Shown here: piece after piece, positions 1 to 9,594 of the stretch
How positions within the stretch are numbered: the first letter of the stretch is position 1
Layout of the letters: each line of letters begins with the position of its first letter
DNA from: Halomonas saccharevitans
Lineage (GTDB): Bacteria; Pseudomonadota; Gammaproteobacteria; Pseudomonadales; Halomonadaceae
NCBI RefSeq assembly: GCF_900116405.1
Contig: NZ_FPAQ01000004.1
Span: forward strand, 62,001 to 126,000
Length of the DNA: 64,000 nucleotides
Direction of reading: 5' to 3'
The notes under the pieces: model-generated
Seen by the model: the letters and a program-made list of their open reading frames with translations, nothing else
Database searches by the model: none
What the model was told of the DNA's origin: nothing
Translations under genes and position numbers: made by a program

Positions 1-683
1 TGGTCGAGGCCGCCGGCCTCGATGCCGACCAGGAGCGTGCGCTGTTCGACGCCCTGGCGCTGAAGTCGCCGGGCGAGCTGAATGCTCGCGTCGATGAGAG
101 CGTGCGCGACCCGGGGCTGGCGGCGATGTTCCGTGCCCTGGGCGATCTGCACGGCGGGCGTGAGGTGCTGGAGGATGCCCGCGAGGCGTTCCAGGAAGCG
201 CCGCAGCCGGTGGGCGCGGCCCTGGACCAGCTTCGTGCCCTGGTCGATGGCGTGCTCGCCGAGTATCCCGGGGTCGAGCCCTACTTCGACCTGGCCGAGC
301 TGCGTGGCTATCAGTACCACACCGGCATGATGTTCGCCGCCTACGTGCCGCACTACGGCCAGGCGCTGGCCAAGGGCGGGCGCTACGACGACACCGGTCG
401 GGCCTTCGGGCGGGCGCGGCCGGCCACCGGCTTCTCGATGGATCTGAAGCTGCTGGCCACCCTGGCCCCCGGCGAGCCCGAGCCCGACGGCATCTGGGCC
501 CCGGCCGAAGGCGAGGGGCTCGCCGACGCGCTTCAGGCGCTGCGCCAGCAGGGCGAGCGCGTCGTCCAGGCGTTGCCCGGGCAGCGCACCGGTCCGGCGG
601 AACACCGCTGCGACCGTCGGCTGGAGCGTATCGACGGTCGCTGGGAGCCACGCTTCCTCGAGACCCACCAGGACCGCGCCTGA
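1..683 (+). CDS. hisZ: HisZ, ATP phosphoribosyltransferase regulatory subunit (5' end cut off)
   Basis: This is the C-terminal ~226 residues of HisZ, the histidyl-tRNA-synthetase-like regulatory partner of short-form HisG, which catalyses the first step of histidine biosynthesis. The reading frame is open from base 3 and stops at 681-683. Family features are seen: the YFDLAELRGYQYHTG segment (about 65 residues before the mid-point), GGRYDD, and an ATGFSMDLK motif matching the class II synthetase motif 3 region. The real start lies left of the window. It is followed 72 bp later by purA in the same direction, the hisZ-purA order common in gammaproteobacteria that carry HisZ. Its presence implies that HisG elsewhere in this genome is the short form. 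Confidence 0.93.
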   Translation, partial: VEAAGLDADQERALFDALALKSPGELNARVDESVRDPGLAAMFRALGDLHGGREVLEDAREAFQEAPQPVGAALDQLRALVDGVLAEYPGVEPYFDLAELRGYQYHTGMMFAAYVPHYGQALAKGGRYDDTGRAFGRARPATGFSMDLKLLATLAPGEPEPDGIWAPAEGEGLADALQALRQQGERVVQALPGQRTGPAEHRCDRRLERIDGRWEPRFLETHQDRA

Positions 684-2048
<1,365 letters not shown>

Positions 2049-2081
2049 TCGCCACGTCACACTTGAGCAGCGAAAGACACG

Positions 2082-2107
2082 AAGGCCGGCCCCCAGGGGC
2101 CGGCCTT
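2082..2107. terminator. Bidirectional terminator hairpin between purA and cobO
   Basis: A perfect 12-bp inverted repeat (2082-2093 with 2096-2107, AAGGCCGGCCCC and its complement) lies between two convergent genes. The arms begin and end with AA/TT, but there is no long T run, so efficiency is uncertain. Confidence 0.7.
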
Positions 2108-2141
2108 CGCGCGTTCGGACGCCGGAACCGGGGGGCGGGGA

Positions 2142-2741
2142 TCAGTAATCGATCCCGCGACGAGCCTGGAGACCACCGTTGAAGGCGTGTCGCACCTCGG
2201 TCATCTCGGTGACGGTATCGGCCATGGCGAGGAGCTCCCGGTGGGCGTTACGCCCGGTGACGATCACCGTCTGCTCGGCGGGACGGTTCTCCAGGGCCGC
2301 CTTCACGGTGGCGATGTCCAGGTAGCCGAACTTGAGCATATAGGTGATCTCGTCGAGCACCACCAGGTAGACCTCGGGATCCGCCAGCATCCGCTCGGCC
2401 TCGGCCCACACCTCCTGGCAGGCGCGAGTATCGGCGTCGCGGTCCTGGGTGTCCCATGTGAAGCCGGTGGCCATGATCGCGACTTCGAGGCGTTCGTCCT
2501 CGGCCAGCCGCTCCCGTTCGCCACACTCCCAGAGTCCCTTGATGAACTGCACCACGCCGACCCGATAGCCGTAGCCCAGTGCCCGGGTCACGGTGCCCCA
2601 GGCGGCGGTGGTCTTGCCCTTGCCGTTGCCGGTGAAGACCAGCAGCAGCCCCCGCTGCTCGGTCGCCTCGGCGACCTTCTCGTCGACCCGGGTCTTGAGT
2701 TTCTGCATCGCCTGCTGATGGCGGGTATCGCGATCGTTCAT
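2142..2741 (-). CDS. cobO: Cob(I)yrinic acid a,c-diamide adenosyltransferase
   Basis: CobO/BtuR-type adenosyltransferase: it transfers the 5'-deoxyadenosyl group of ATP to cob(I)alamin or corrinoid precursors to make the adenosylated cofactor. The 199-residue protein has the P-loop-like FTGNGKGKTTAAWG (about residues 35-48) and the later VVLDEITYMLKFGYLD segment, both typical of the family. I chose the ATG at 2741 (MNDRDTRHQQ), which has GGAG about 10 bp upstream; an in-frame extension to 3203 would run back through the divergent gene and is rejected. No other cobalamin genes are nearby, so it may serve salvage of imported corrinoids. It is divergent from the acetyltransferase gene. Confidence 0.95.
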   Translation of the reverse strand: MNDRDTRHQQAMQKLKTRVDEKVAEATEQRGLLLVFTGNGKGKTTAAWGTVTRALGYGYRVGVVQFIKGLWECGERERLAEDERLEVAIMATGFTWDTQDRDADTRACQEVWAEAERMLADPEVYLVVLDEITYMLKFGYLDIATVKAALENRPAEQTVIVTGRNAHRELLAMADTVTEMTEVRHAFNGGLQARRGIDY

Positions 2742-2754
2742 CGGAGCTCCGTGG

Positions 2755-2764
2755 CTTGTACAAG
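2755..2764. promoter_or_regulatory. Palindromic candidate operator in the cobO leader
   Basis: CTTGTACAAG is a perfect 10-bp palindrome 13 bp upstream of the cobO ATG. It overlaps a second interrupted palindrome, ACAAG-T-CTTGT, at 2760-2770. The position would suit a repressor or an mRNA structure near the ribosome binding site. No regulator is identified and chance is possible. Confidence 0.3.
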
Positions 2765-2954
2765 TCTTGTCGAGGAGTGGCAGCATACGCCAGAATGCGG
2801 CGTGCGTCAGCCTGAGAGGCGTCCTGGCCAGGACGATAGGCGCCACGCCGCAGCTCGACAAGGCGCGAGGCGGGTGGAAAGATAGCGGGACGCGCGCCGA
2901 CGACCGTGCGATCGGTCGGTACCAACGCGCATCCAAGAGGCCCGGAGACTCACG

Positions 2955-3455
2955 ATGACCGTCACCCTGCGCCAGGCCAGCGGCCACGACCTGGATGCCC
3001 TCTATCGCCTCGAGCAGGTGGCCTTCAGCGGTGATCGCTTCAGCCGTCGTCAGCTCTGGTACCTGCTCAATCGGGCCCATGCCCTGACCCTGGTGGTCCA
3101 GCGCGGCGAGCCTGATGGGCGACCCTTGGCCCTGCTCGGCTACGGCACGCTGCTGTTTCGTCGCGGCAGCCGGCGCGCCCGGCTCTATTCGTTCTGCGTG
3201 CACCCAGGGTCGCGCGGCGGCGGCCTGGGTCGGCGGCTGCTGGAGACACTGGAGGCCGAGGCGCGCGCAAGAGAGGCCGAGGTGCTGGGCCTGGAGGTGC
3301 GGGCCGACAATGATGTGGCAATGGGCCTCTACCGGCGCATGGGCTTTCGTCCGGAGTGCTGGCTTGGCGACTACTATGAGGATGGGTGCGGTGGCTGGCA
3401 GATGGCCAAACCGCTGGTCGCCCTCGAGGAGGCCGCGCCCCGGTGCGAGGGCTGA
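2955..3455 (+). CDS. GNAT-family N-acetyltransferase (RimI-like)
   Basis: A 166-residue GCN5-related acetyltransferase that uses acetyl-CoA; the substrate is unknown. The acetyl-CoA binding motif A is clear: VHPGSRGGGLGRRLLETL (about residues 77-94), followed by the LEVRADNDVAMGLYRRMGF segment typical of RimI-like and YpeA-like members. The start ATG has GGAGA seven bases upstream. It stands divergent from cobO and 54 bp ahead of yajQ, so it may be co-transcribed with yajQ. The family is certain; a role in ribosomal S18 acetylation is not shown. Confidence 0.88.
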   Translation: MTVTLRQASGHDLDALYRLEQVAFSGDRFSRRQLWYLLNRAHALTLVVQRGEPDGRPLALLGYGTLLFRRGSRRARLYSFCVHPGSRGGGLGRRLLETLEAEARAREAEVLGLEVRADNDVAMGLYRRMGFRPECWLGDYYEDGCGGWQMAKPLVALEEAAPRCEG

Positions 3456-3509
3456 TAGAATCGTCGCTCCTTTCGCCCATGTTCACGACCACCAGGACAG
3501 GATATCGTC

Positions 3510-3995
3510 ATGCCCTCCTTCGACATCGTCTCCGAATTCGACAAGCACGAAGCCAGCAACGCCGTGGATCAGGCCAATCGCGAGATCCAGTCGCGTTTCG
3601 ACTTCAAGGGCGTCACCGCGAGCTTCGAGCTCGGTGGCGACACCGTGACCCTCGAGGCCGAGGTCGATTTCCAGCTCAAGCAGATGCTCGACGTGCTGCG
3701 CAACAAGCTGATCGCGCGCGGGATCGACGCCCGCTGCATGGACGTCGAGGAGCCGGTACTCTCCGGGGTGCGCGCCCGTCAGGAGGTGGCCCTCAAGCAG
3801 GGCCTCGACCAGAAGGAAGCCAAAGACATCGTCAAGCGGATCAAGGACAGCAAGCTCAAGGTCCAGGCCCAGATCCAGGGCGAGAAGGTGCGCATCACCG
3901 GCAAGAAGCGCGACGATCTCCAGGCCGTCATGGCGTTGCTGCGCGGGGAAGGCGGTCCCGACCTCCCGCTGCAGTTCGACAACTTTCGTGACTGA
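3510..3995 (+). CDS. yajQ: YajQ-family nucleotide-binding protein
   Basis: YajQ-type protein of 161 residues (E. coli YajQ has 163). The N-terminus [20 protein letters not shown] and the later [16 protein letters not shown] are family signatures. Members fold as two RNP-like alpha-beta domains, and several bind cyclic di-GMP or nucleotides; in Xanthomonas one acts as a c-di-GMP effector of virulence. Whether this one binds c-di-GMP cannot be read from sequence. The ATG at 3510 has GGACAGGA upstream. Confidence 0.95.
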   Translation: MPSFDIVSEFDKHEASNAVDQANREIQSRFDFKGVTASFELGGDTVTLEAEVDFQLKQMLDVLRNKLIARGIDARCMDVEEPVLSGVRARQEVALKQGLDQKEAKDIVKRIKDSKLKVQAQIQGEKVRITGKKRDDLQAVMALLRGEGGPDLPLQFDNFRD

Positions 3996-4002
3996 CCGTC
4001 GA

Positions 4003-4037
4003 GACGGATCGTCGTGACGGATCGTCGTGACGGATCG
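4003..4037. repeat. 13-bp tandem repeat after yajQ
   Basis: The unit GACGGATCGTCGT occurs twice exactly (4003-4015, 4016-4028), followed by a partial third copy (4029-4037). It begins 7 bp after the yajQ stop codon. Each unit contains GATC and the near-palindrome ACGGATCGT. Function unknown. Confidence 0.75.
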
Positions 4038-4161
4038 GGCGAGTGATTGTGCGGCATGACCTTGGTCATCCCGATGGCATCCATAGGCGATCGCGATTGG
4101 CACCGGGTGGTGAAATGCTCTTCAATGAGAGTTGACGCCGATGAACGGGAGTGAGCGCCAG

Positions 4162-4539
4162 ATGCCGACCCTGCAACGTCTCGCCTTCCTGGGCCTCGCC
4201 TGGATCAGCTTCGGGGTGGGTGTGGTCGGCGCCTTCCTGCCCCTGCTGCCAACTACCTGCTTCATGCTGCTGGCGGTATGGGCGGCCTCCAAGGGCTCGC
4301 CCCGCTTCGCCGCCTGGATTCGCGAGCACCCGCGCTTCGGTCCCGCCATCACCGCCTGGGAGGCCGAACGGGCGATTCCCCGCCACGCCAAGCGGCTCGC
4401 CGCGGCGATGCTCGCCGTGTCGATGCTGGTGCTGGCCCTCACCGTTAGCCTCTTGTGGCTCAAGCTCGCGCTCATCGCGGGGCTTGTGCTGATCACCGCC
4501 TGGATCCTGTCGCGACCCGAGCCCATCGCGGCCCGCTGA
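4162..4539 (+). CDS. DUF454 / YbaN-family inner membrane protein
   Basis: A small inner-membrane protein of 125 residues, the same length as E. coli YbaN. The diagnostic LPLLPTTCFMLLAVWAASKGSPRFAAWI segment lies in the first third, and two hydrophobic helices follow near the C-terminus. Function of the family is unknown. I chose ATG 4162 because GGGAGTGAG precedes it and the length then matches YbaN; ATG 4141 and TTG 4132 are in-frame alternatives adding 7 or 10 residues. It is followed by pepN with its own probable promoter. Confidence 0.85.
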   Translation: MPTLQRLAFLGLAWISFGVGVVGAFLPLLPTTCFMLLAVWAASKGSPRFAAWIREHPRFGPAITAWEAERAIPRHAKRLAAAMLAVSMLVLALTVSLLWLKLALIAGLVLITAWILSRPEPIAAR

Positions 4540-4549
4540 GCGCCCGGCT

Positions 4550-4579
4550 TTGAGCTTCGGGCACGGCGGGCCGTACAAT
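4550..4579 (+). promoter_or_regulatory. Candidate sigma-70 promoter of pepN
   Basis: TTGAGC (4550-4555) and TACAAT (4574-4579) are separated by 18 bp, 32 bp ahead of the pepN ATG. The -10 box is five of six to consensus and the -35 four of six. Prediction by eye only. Confidence 0.45.
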
Positions 4580-4611
4580 GGATCGCAATTACCGACAGGA
4601 GCCCTTCCTAG

Positions 4612-7245
4612 ATGTCAGAACCGCAGCCGATCTACCTGAGTGACTACCGTCCGCCCGCCTACCGCGTGATTCGCACCGAACTGAGCTTCGATCTCGATCC
4701 CGCCGCCACCCGAGTCAAGGCGCGCCTGCATCTCGAGCGCCACCCCGAGCGCGAGGCCGGCACGCCCCTCGAGCTCGACGGCGAGCAGCTCGACCTCAAG
4801 GCCATCGCCATCGACGGCCAGGTGCTGGGTGAAGACGAGTACGCGGTCGGCGAGGCGGGGCTGATCGTGCATCGGGTGCCCCAGGCGTTCCTGCTCGATA
4901 CCGAGGTGGAGGTCGCGCCGGATGCCAACACGGCGCTCTCGGGGCTCTATCGCTCCAGCGGCATGTACTGCACCCAGTGCGAGGCCGAGGGCTTTCGTCG
5001 CATCACCTTCTACCCGGATCGGCCGGACGTCATGGCGACCTTCTCCACCACGGTGATCGGTGATGCCGCGACCCTGCCGGTGCTGCTCTCCAACGGCAAT
5101 CCGGTGGAGCGGGGGGAGCTTCCCGGCGGGCGCCACTTCGTCACCTGGGAGGACCCGCATCCCAAGCCCAGTTACCTGTTCGCGCTGGTGGCCGGCGATC
5201 TCGAGAAGGTCGAGGATCGCTTCACCACCATGAGCGGGCGCGAGGTGACCCTGCAGCTGTTCGTGGAGGAGGAGAACCTCGACAAGACCGACCACGCCAT
5301 GGCCTCGCTGAAGCGTGCCATGACCTGGGACGAGCAGACCTACGGCCGCGAGTACGACCTGGATCTGTTCATGATCGTCGCTGTCAACGACTTCAACATG
5401 GGCGCCATGGAGAACAAAGGGCTCAACATCTTCAACTCGGCGGCGGTGCTGACCCATCCCGATACCGCCACCGACGCCGCCTTCCAGCGCGTCGAGAGCA
5501 TCGTCGCCCACGAATACTTCCACAACTGGTCCGGCAACCGCGTCACCTGTCGCGACTGGTTCCAGCTCTCCCTCAAGGAGGGTTTCACGGTCTTTCGTGA
5601 CCAGTGCTTCTCGGCCGACACCAACTCGGCGCCGGTCAAGCGCATCGAGGATGTCTCCTTCTTCCGCACCGCCCAGTTCGCCGAGGATGCCGGCCCCACC
5701 GCCCATCCGGTGCGTCCCGATCACTACATCGAGATCGGTAACTTCTACACCCTGACCATCTACGAGAAGGGCGCCGAGATCGTGCGCATGCTCTCGAACC
5801 TGGTAGGGGAGGAGGCCTTCCGCCGCGGCAGCGATCTCTACTTCTCGCGCTTCGACGGCCAGGCGGTGACCATCGAGGACTTCGTCGACTGCATGGCCGA
5901 GGCCTCGGGTGAGGATCTCGGCCAGTTCCTGCGCTGGTACTCCCAGGCGGGCACCCCCGAGATCGACGCCCACGGTGAGTACGACTACGCCAACGCCGAG
6001 TACCGGCTGGTCCTGCGCCAGCGCACCCCGGCCACCCCCGGCCAGGCCGAGAAGCAGGCCCTGCACATCCCGGTGCGCCTGGGCCTGGTGGGCACCAAGT
6101 CCGGCCGCGACCTGCCGCTGACCCTGGACGGCGAGGCGCTCGGCACCGACGCGGTGATCCACCTGCGCGAGGACGAGCAGGAGTTCGTCTTCACCGAGGT
6201 CAGCGAGGCTCCGGTGCCGTCGCTGGGGCGCGGCTTCTCGGCGCCGGTCAAGCTTCACTTCCCCTATGGCCGCGAGGATCTGGCGTTTTTGCAGGCTCAC
6301 GACTCCGACGGCTTCAATCGCTGGGATGCCGGCCAGCGCCTGGCCCTGCTGGCCCTGGACGACCTGATCGCCGCCCACCGCAACGGGGTCGAGAAGGTGA
6401 TGGATCCGCGCGTGGTCGAGGCTTTCCGCGGCGTGCTGGAGGCCCGTATCGACGACAAGGCGGTGCTGGCCCAGATGCTGACGCTGCCCTCGGAGGCCTA
6501 CATCGCCGAGCAGCAGCCGCTAGTCGACGTCGATGCCATCCACGCCGCCCGCACCTTCGTCAAGCAGTCCCTGGCGGCTTCCCTGCGCGACGACTTCCTG
6601 CGGCTCTACGAGCAGAACCGCTCGGAGGCGCCCTATGCCCCGCAGCCCGAGCAGATCGCCGCGCGCAGCCTCAAGAACGTGGCGCTCTCCTACCTGATGG
6701 CCATCGAGGACGAGGCGGGGCTCGAGCTTGCCCAGGCGCAGTTCGCGGCGAACCACAACATGACCGACGTGCGCCATGCTCTGACCCTGCTGGTGCACGG
6801 CTCGCGTGGCGACATCGCCGACCCGGCGCTGAAGGCCTTCGGCGAGAAGTGGGCCCACGATCCGCTGGTGATGGACCAGTGGTTCAGCCTGCAGGTGACG
6901 CGCCCCCAGGCGGACGTGCTCGATCGCGTGAAGTTCCTGATGGCGCACCCGGCCTTCTCGCTGAAGAATCCCAACCGGGTGCGCGCGCTGATCGGCGCCT
7001 TCGCCAACCAGAACCCGGTCAACTTCCACCGGGCCGACGGTGAGGGTTATCGGCTGCTCGCCGACACCGTGATCGAGCTCAACCGGCTCAATCCGGAGAT
7101 CGCCGCGCGGCTGATCACGCCGCTGACCCGCTGGGCGCGCTTCGACGAGGCGCGACAGGAACTGATGAAGGCCGAGCTCGAGCGTATCCGCGCCGAGGAG
7201 CTCTCGCCCAACGTCTATGAGGTGGTGGAGAAAGCGCTCGCCTGA
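4612..7245 (+). CDS. pepN: Aminopeptidase N (M1 zinc metallopeptidase)
   Basis: PepN removes N-terminal residues from peptides in the cytosol and is the main broad-specificity aminopeptidase of gammaproteobacteria. The 877-residue product matches the E. coli enzyme (870). The exopeptidase motif GAMEN is at about residues 264-268. The zinc motif HEYFHNW starts at His300, with the third ligand in the SLKEGF segment about 19 residues further on. The long C-terminal helical domain is intact. The ATG follows GACAGGAG. It is monocistronic by layout, ending in front of a 12-bp hairpin at 7311. Confidence 0.98.
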   Translation: MSEPQPIYLSDYRPPAYRVIRTELSFDLDPAATRVKARLHLERHPEREAGTPLELDGEQLDLKAIAIDGQVLGEDEYAVGEAGLIVHRVPQAFLLDTEVEVAPDANTALSGLYRSSGMYCTQCEAEGFRRITFYPDRPDVMATFSTTVIGDAATLPVLLSNGNPVERGELPGGRHFVTWEDPHPKPSYLFALVAGDLEKVEDRFTTMSGREVTLQLFVEEENLDKTDHAMASLKRAMTWDEQTYGREYDLDLFMIVAVNDFNMGAMENKGLNIFNSAAVLTHPDTATDAAFQRVESIVAHEYFHNWSGNRVTCRDWFQLSLKEGFTVFRDQCFSADTNSAPVKRIEDVSFFRTAQFAEDAGPTAHPVRPDHYIEIGNFYTLTIYEKGAEIVRMLSNLVGEEAFRRGSDLYFSRFDGQAVTIEDFVDCMAEASGEDLGQFLRWYSQAGTPEIDAHGEYDYANAEYRLVLRQRTPATPGQAEKQALHIPVRLGLVGTKSGRDLPLTLDGEALGTDAVIHLREDEQEFVFTEVSEAPVPSLGRGFSAPVKLHFPYGREDLAFLQAHDSDGFNRWDAGQRLALLALDDLIAAHRNGVEKVMDPRVVEAFRGVLEARIDDKAVLAQMLTLPSEAYIAEQQPLVDVDAIHAARTFVKQSLAASLRDDFLRLYEQNRSEAPYAPQPEQIAARSLKNVALSYLMAIEDEAGLELAQAQFAANHNMTDVRHALTLLVHGSRGDIADPALKAFGEKWAHDPLVMDQWFSLQVTRPQADVLDRVKFLMAHPAFSLKNPNRVRALIGAFANQNPVNFHRADGEGYRLLADTVIELNRLNPEIAARLITPLTRWARFDEARQELMKAELERIRAEELSPNVYEVVEKALA

Positions 7246-7310
7246 GGACCGTTTTCTGCCGGGACACGACGCTGAGAAGATCGCGCTCCATTATCCCTCG
7301 ACCTGACACG

Positions 7311-7338
7311 ACAGCGCCGCCCGAGAGGGCGGCGCTGT
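7311..7338. terminator. Terminator hairpin between pepN and the convergent membrane-protein gene
   Basis: Perfect 12-bp inverted repeat (7311-7322 with 7327-7338) closed by a GAGA tetraloop, placed between convergent genes. No strong T run. Confidence 0.7.
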
Positions 7339-7359
7339 AGTCGTTGGTGGAAGGTGATG

Positions 7360-7647
7360 TCAGTAGATCAGCCAGCTCAGCACCGTTACTCCCAGCAGCC
7401 ACCAGATGAGCATGACGATGAAGGCGCCGCGCAGCAGCGCGGCCACGCCCTTCCACAAGAGCCACAGCCCCAGCGCCAGCACCAGCACGCTGATCAGGGT
7501 GATCGGGATGCCCAGGGAGTCGGATAGCCCCTGCATGAAGCTGCCGGCTACCTCGTCGAGGCCGGAGAGGAAGCCGCTCAGACCATCGACGATGAAGCGG
7601 ATGAACTCGCCGAAGGCGTTACCGATGAAGCTGAAGATGTCGTCCAT
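7360..7647 (-). CDS. Small hypothetical membrane protein
   Basis: A 95-residue protein that I do not recognise. The N-terminal third is amphipathic (MDDIFSFIGNAFGEF). Residues about 50-90 form two hydrophobic segments (ITLISVLVLALGLWLLWKG and AFIVMLIWWLLGVTVLSWLIY), suggesting a two-helix inner-membrane anchor. The start is ATG 7647; no good Shine-Dalgarno is visible, and a TTG at 7686 would add 13 residues. It is convergent with pepN. Codon use is like its neighbours. Confidence 0.7.
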   Translation of the reverse strand: MDDIFSFIGNAFGEFIRFIVDGLSGFLSGLDEVAGSFMQGLSDSLGIPITLISVLVLALGLWLLWKGVAALLRGAFIVMLIWWLLGVTVLSWLIY

Positions 7648-7820
7648 GGTGGTGCGTTCCGGTGTGGGTGAGCCTCGGCATGCCAAGGCTCTAGAGAGTG
7701 AGGCCCGCGCGTGCCGGCGGGGCGTCGGGATTCAGGCGTTGGAGGAAGTATCGCGACTAGCGGCCCGAGCAGACAAGCCGGGCGGGCAACCCCGGACCGA
7801 TCCGCCGGTCGCTCATGTCC

Positions 7821-9419
7821 TCACCCCAGCTGGCTGGCCTTGGATACCACGCCGGCCTCCTCGGCGGCGCTGTCGGCCAATGCCCGGCCGGCCTCGTCGT
7901 AGACGTGGAAGACCGCATTGGCCCCCAGCTCGCGGATCGGCTCGATCTCCTCGGGATACTCGACCACGGCGGTGATGCGCCCCGGGAATTCGCGTGAGCG
8001 CAGCTGCTTGAGGGCGAAGAGGTTGCCCGCGTGGTGAGGCATAGCCAGTACCACCATCTGCACGTCGCGGGACATCAAGAGCTTGTCCCAGAAGTCCGAG
8101 TCCACGGCGTCGCCCTCGAGGATATTGAAGCCGCGGCGGCTCAATGTCTTGACGCTCTGGGGGTTGCTGTCGATGCCCAGCACGCGCAGGCCATACTCCT
8201 TCTGCAGGCGACGATAGACGCTGCGGCCGATGCGCCCCATGCCGAGCACCACCGCCTCGGCATCGCCGACCTCGATGGGGCGGTCGCTGGGCGAGAGCTC
8301 GCCGACGCTGATCCGTGGCAGCCGCGGTTCCAGCCAGCGATAGACCCGCTCGCTCACGCCGTTGAGGACGGCCGACAGACCGAAGCTGAGCGCCACGGCC
8401 AGGGAGATCACCACCAGCCAGTCCCCCGAGAGCCAGCCGCTGGAGACCGCGATGGCGCCGACGATGAGGCCGAACTCCGAGTAGTTGGTCAGGCTGAGAG
8501 TGGCCAGCACCGAGGTGCGGTGGCGCATCTTGAAGCGCATGAAGATCGCCTGATAGATGACGCTCTTCAGCGGCAGGATCAGCAGCAGCAGCAGGGCCGC
8601 GCCGAGCATCTCGGCACTCGGCATGGCCGTCAGCCCGATGCTCAGGAAGAAGCCCACCAGCAGCAGCTCCTTGAGGCTGAACATCGAGCGCGCCAGGGTC
8701 TGAGCGGCGGGGTGGGGCGCCAGCAGCAGCCCGATGATCAGCGCGCCGAGATCGCCCTTCACGCCGACGGACTCGAACAGCGCGTAGCCCAGCACCAGCG
8801 CCAGCAGCATGCCGAACAGCATCTGCATCTCGCCGTGGCCGAGTCGGTCCAGCAGGGCGCGCAGAGCGGGGGCCAGCGGGAGCAGCAGCAGCAGGCCCAG
8901 GGCCCAGGGGCTCGGCAGCTCCCCGGTGGAGGCGGTGATGAAGAGCACCGCGAAGATGTCCTGCATGATCAGCACGCCGATGGCCAGCCGTCCATAGGCG
9001 GTCTGCGTCTCGCTGCGCTTCTCCAGCACCTTGACCACGAAGACGGTGCTCGAGAAGGAGAGCGCGAAGCCGAGCAGAGTCAGAGTGTGCCAGCCGGTGT
9101 CGGCCAGCAGCGAGAGACCCAGCCACTTGATCAGCGCCAGCAGCGCCACCATCACGAGGGTCGAGGCCAGCATGTGCAGGGAGGCGCCGCCCCAGACGTC
9201 GCGGCGAAGCAGGGTGCGCACGTCCAGTTTCAGGCCGATGCTGAACAGCAGCAGCACGACCCCGATGTCGGCCAGGGTTTCGAGCATCGGGGTCTTGTCG
9301 AACCCCAGCGCGTTGAGCGCGAAACCGCCGGCGAGAAAGCCCACCATGGGCGGCAGCCGCAGCAGCATCGCGGACATGCCGCCGAGGAAGGCCGCGAGAA
9401 GAAAGGCCGGTTCGATCAT
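7821..9419 (-). CDS. CPA2-family cation:proton antiporter with RCK (TrkA-N) domain
   Basis: A 532-residue Kef/YbaL-type antiporter. About the first 370 residues are a string of hydrophobic helices of the Na+/H+ exchanger fold, including the FSSTVFVVKVLEKRSE and FAVLFITAS segments. A Rossmann NAD-binding domain begins near residue 385 with VVLGMGRIGRSVYRRL and continues through GIDSNPQ and EGDAVDSDFW. The family exchanges K+ or Na+ for protons under nucleotide control, useful for ion homeostasis in a halophile; the ion is not determined. ATG 9419 has GGGAG at 9426-9430; a GTG two codons upstream is less likely. It is divergent from the lipid-kinase gene. Confidence 0.92.
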   Translation of the reverse strand: MIEPAFLLAAFLGGMSAMLLRLPPMVGFLAGGFALNALGFDKTPMLETLADIGVVLLLFSIGLKLDVRTLLRRDVWGGASLHMLASTLVMVALLALIKWLGLSLLADTGWHTLTLLGFALSFSSTVFVVKVLEKRSETQTAYGRLAIGVLIMQDIFAVLFITASTGELPSPWALGLLLLLPLAPALRALLDRLGHGEMQMLFGMLLALVLGYALFESVGVKGDLGALIIGLLLAPHPAAQTLARSMFSLKELLLVGFFLSIGLTAMPSAEMLGAALLLLLILPLKSVIYQAIFMRFKMRHRTSVLATLSLTNYSEFGLIVGAIAVSSGWLSGDWLVVISLAVALSFGLSAVLNGVSERVYRWLEPRLPRISVGELSPSDRPIEVGDAEAVVLGMGRIGRSVYRRLQKEYGLRVLGIDSNPQSVKTLSRRGFNILEGDAVDSDFWDKLLMSRDVQMVVLAMPHHAGNLFALKQLRSREFPGRITAVVEYPEEIEPIRELGANAVFHVYDEAGRALADSAAEEAGVVSKASQLG

Positions 9420-9594
9420 GCACACTCCCTGTTAGCAATCTTCGGCAAGACGGATAGTGTAGGGAAGTCGTAGGGTGAATGGCATTCATGATTTGGTGTA
9501 TGCGCGTCGGCGATGACGCGGGCGTGACAGGGTGAGTCTGCGTGAGTCGGGGTGGGCTGGCGCGGACCAGGAATGCACGGGCAGGGGAGAGCAC

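Noticed and set aside
2742..2954. Cobalamin riboswitch ahead of cobO
   Set aside because: I looked for the B12-box on the minus strand and did not find it.
4615..6378. Long open frame (587 codons) antisense to pepN
   Set aside because: High GC content makes antisense frames stay open. It shows no family motif, and pepN on the other strand is unambiguous.
8031..9473. Long Gln/His-rich open frame antisense to the CPA2 antiporter
   Set aside because: Composition is the typical shadow of a hydrophobic protein read backwards, with no ribosome binding site or known domain.
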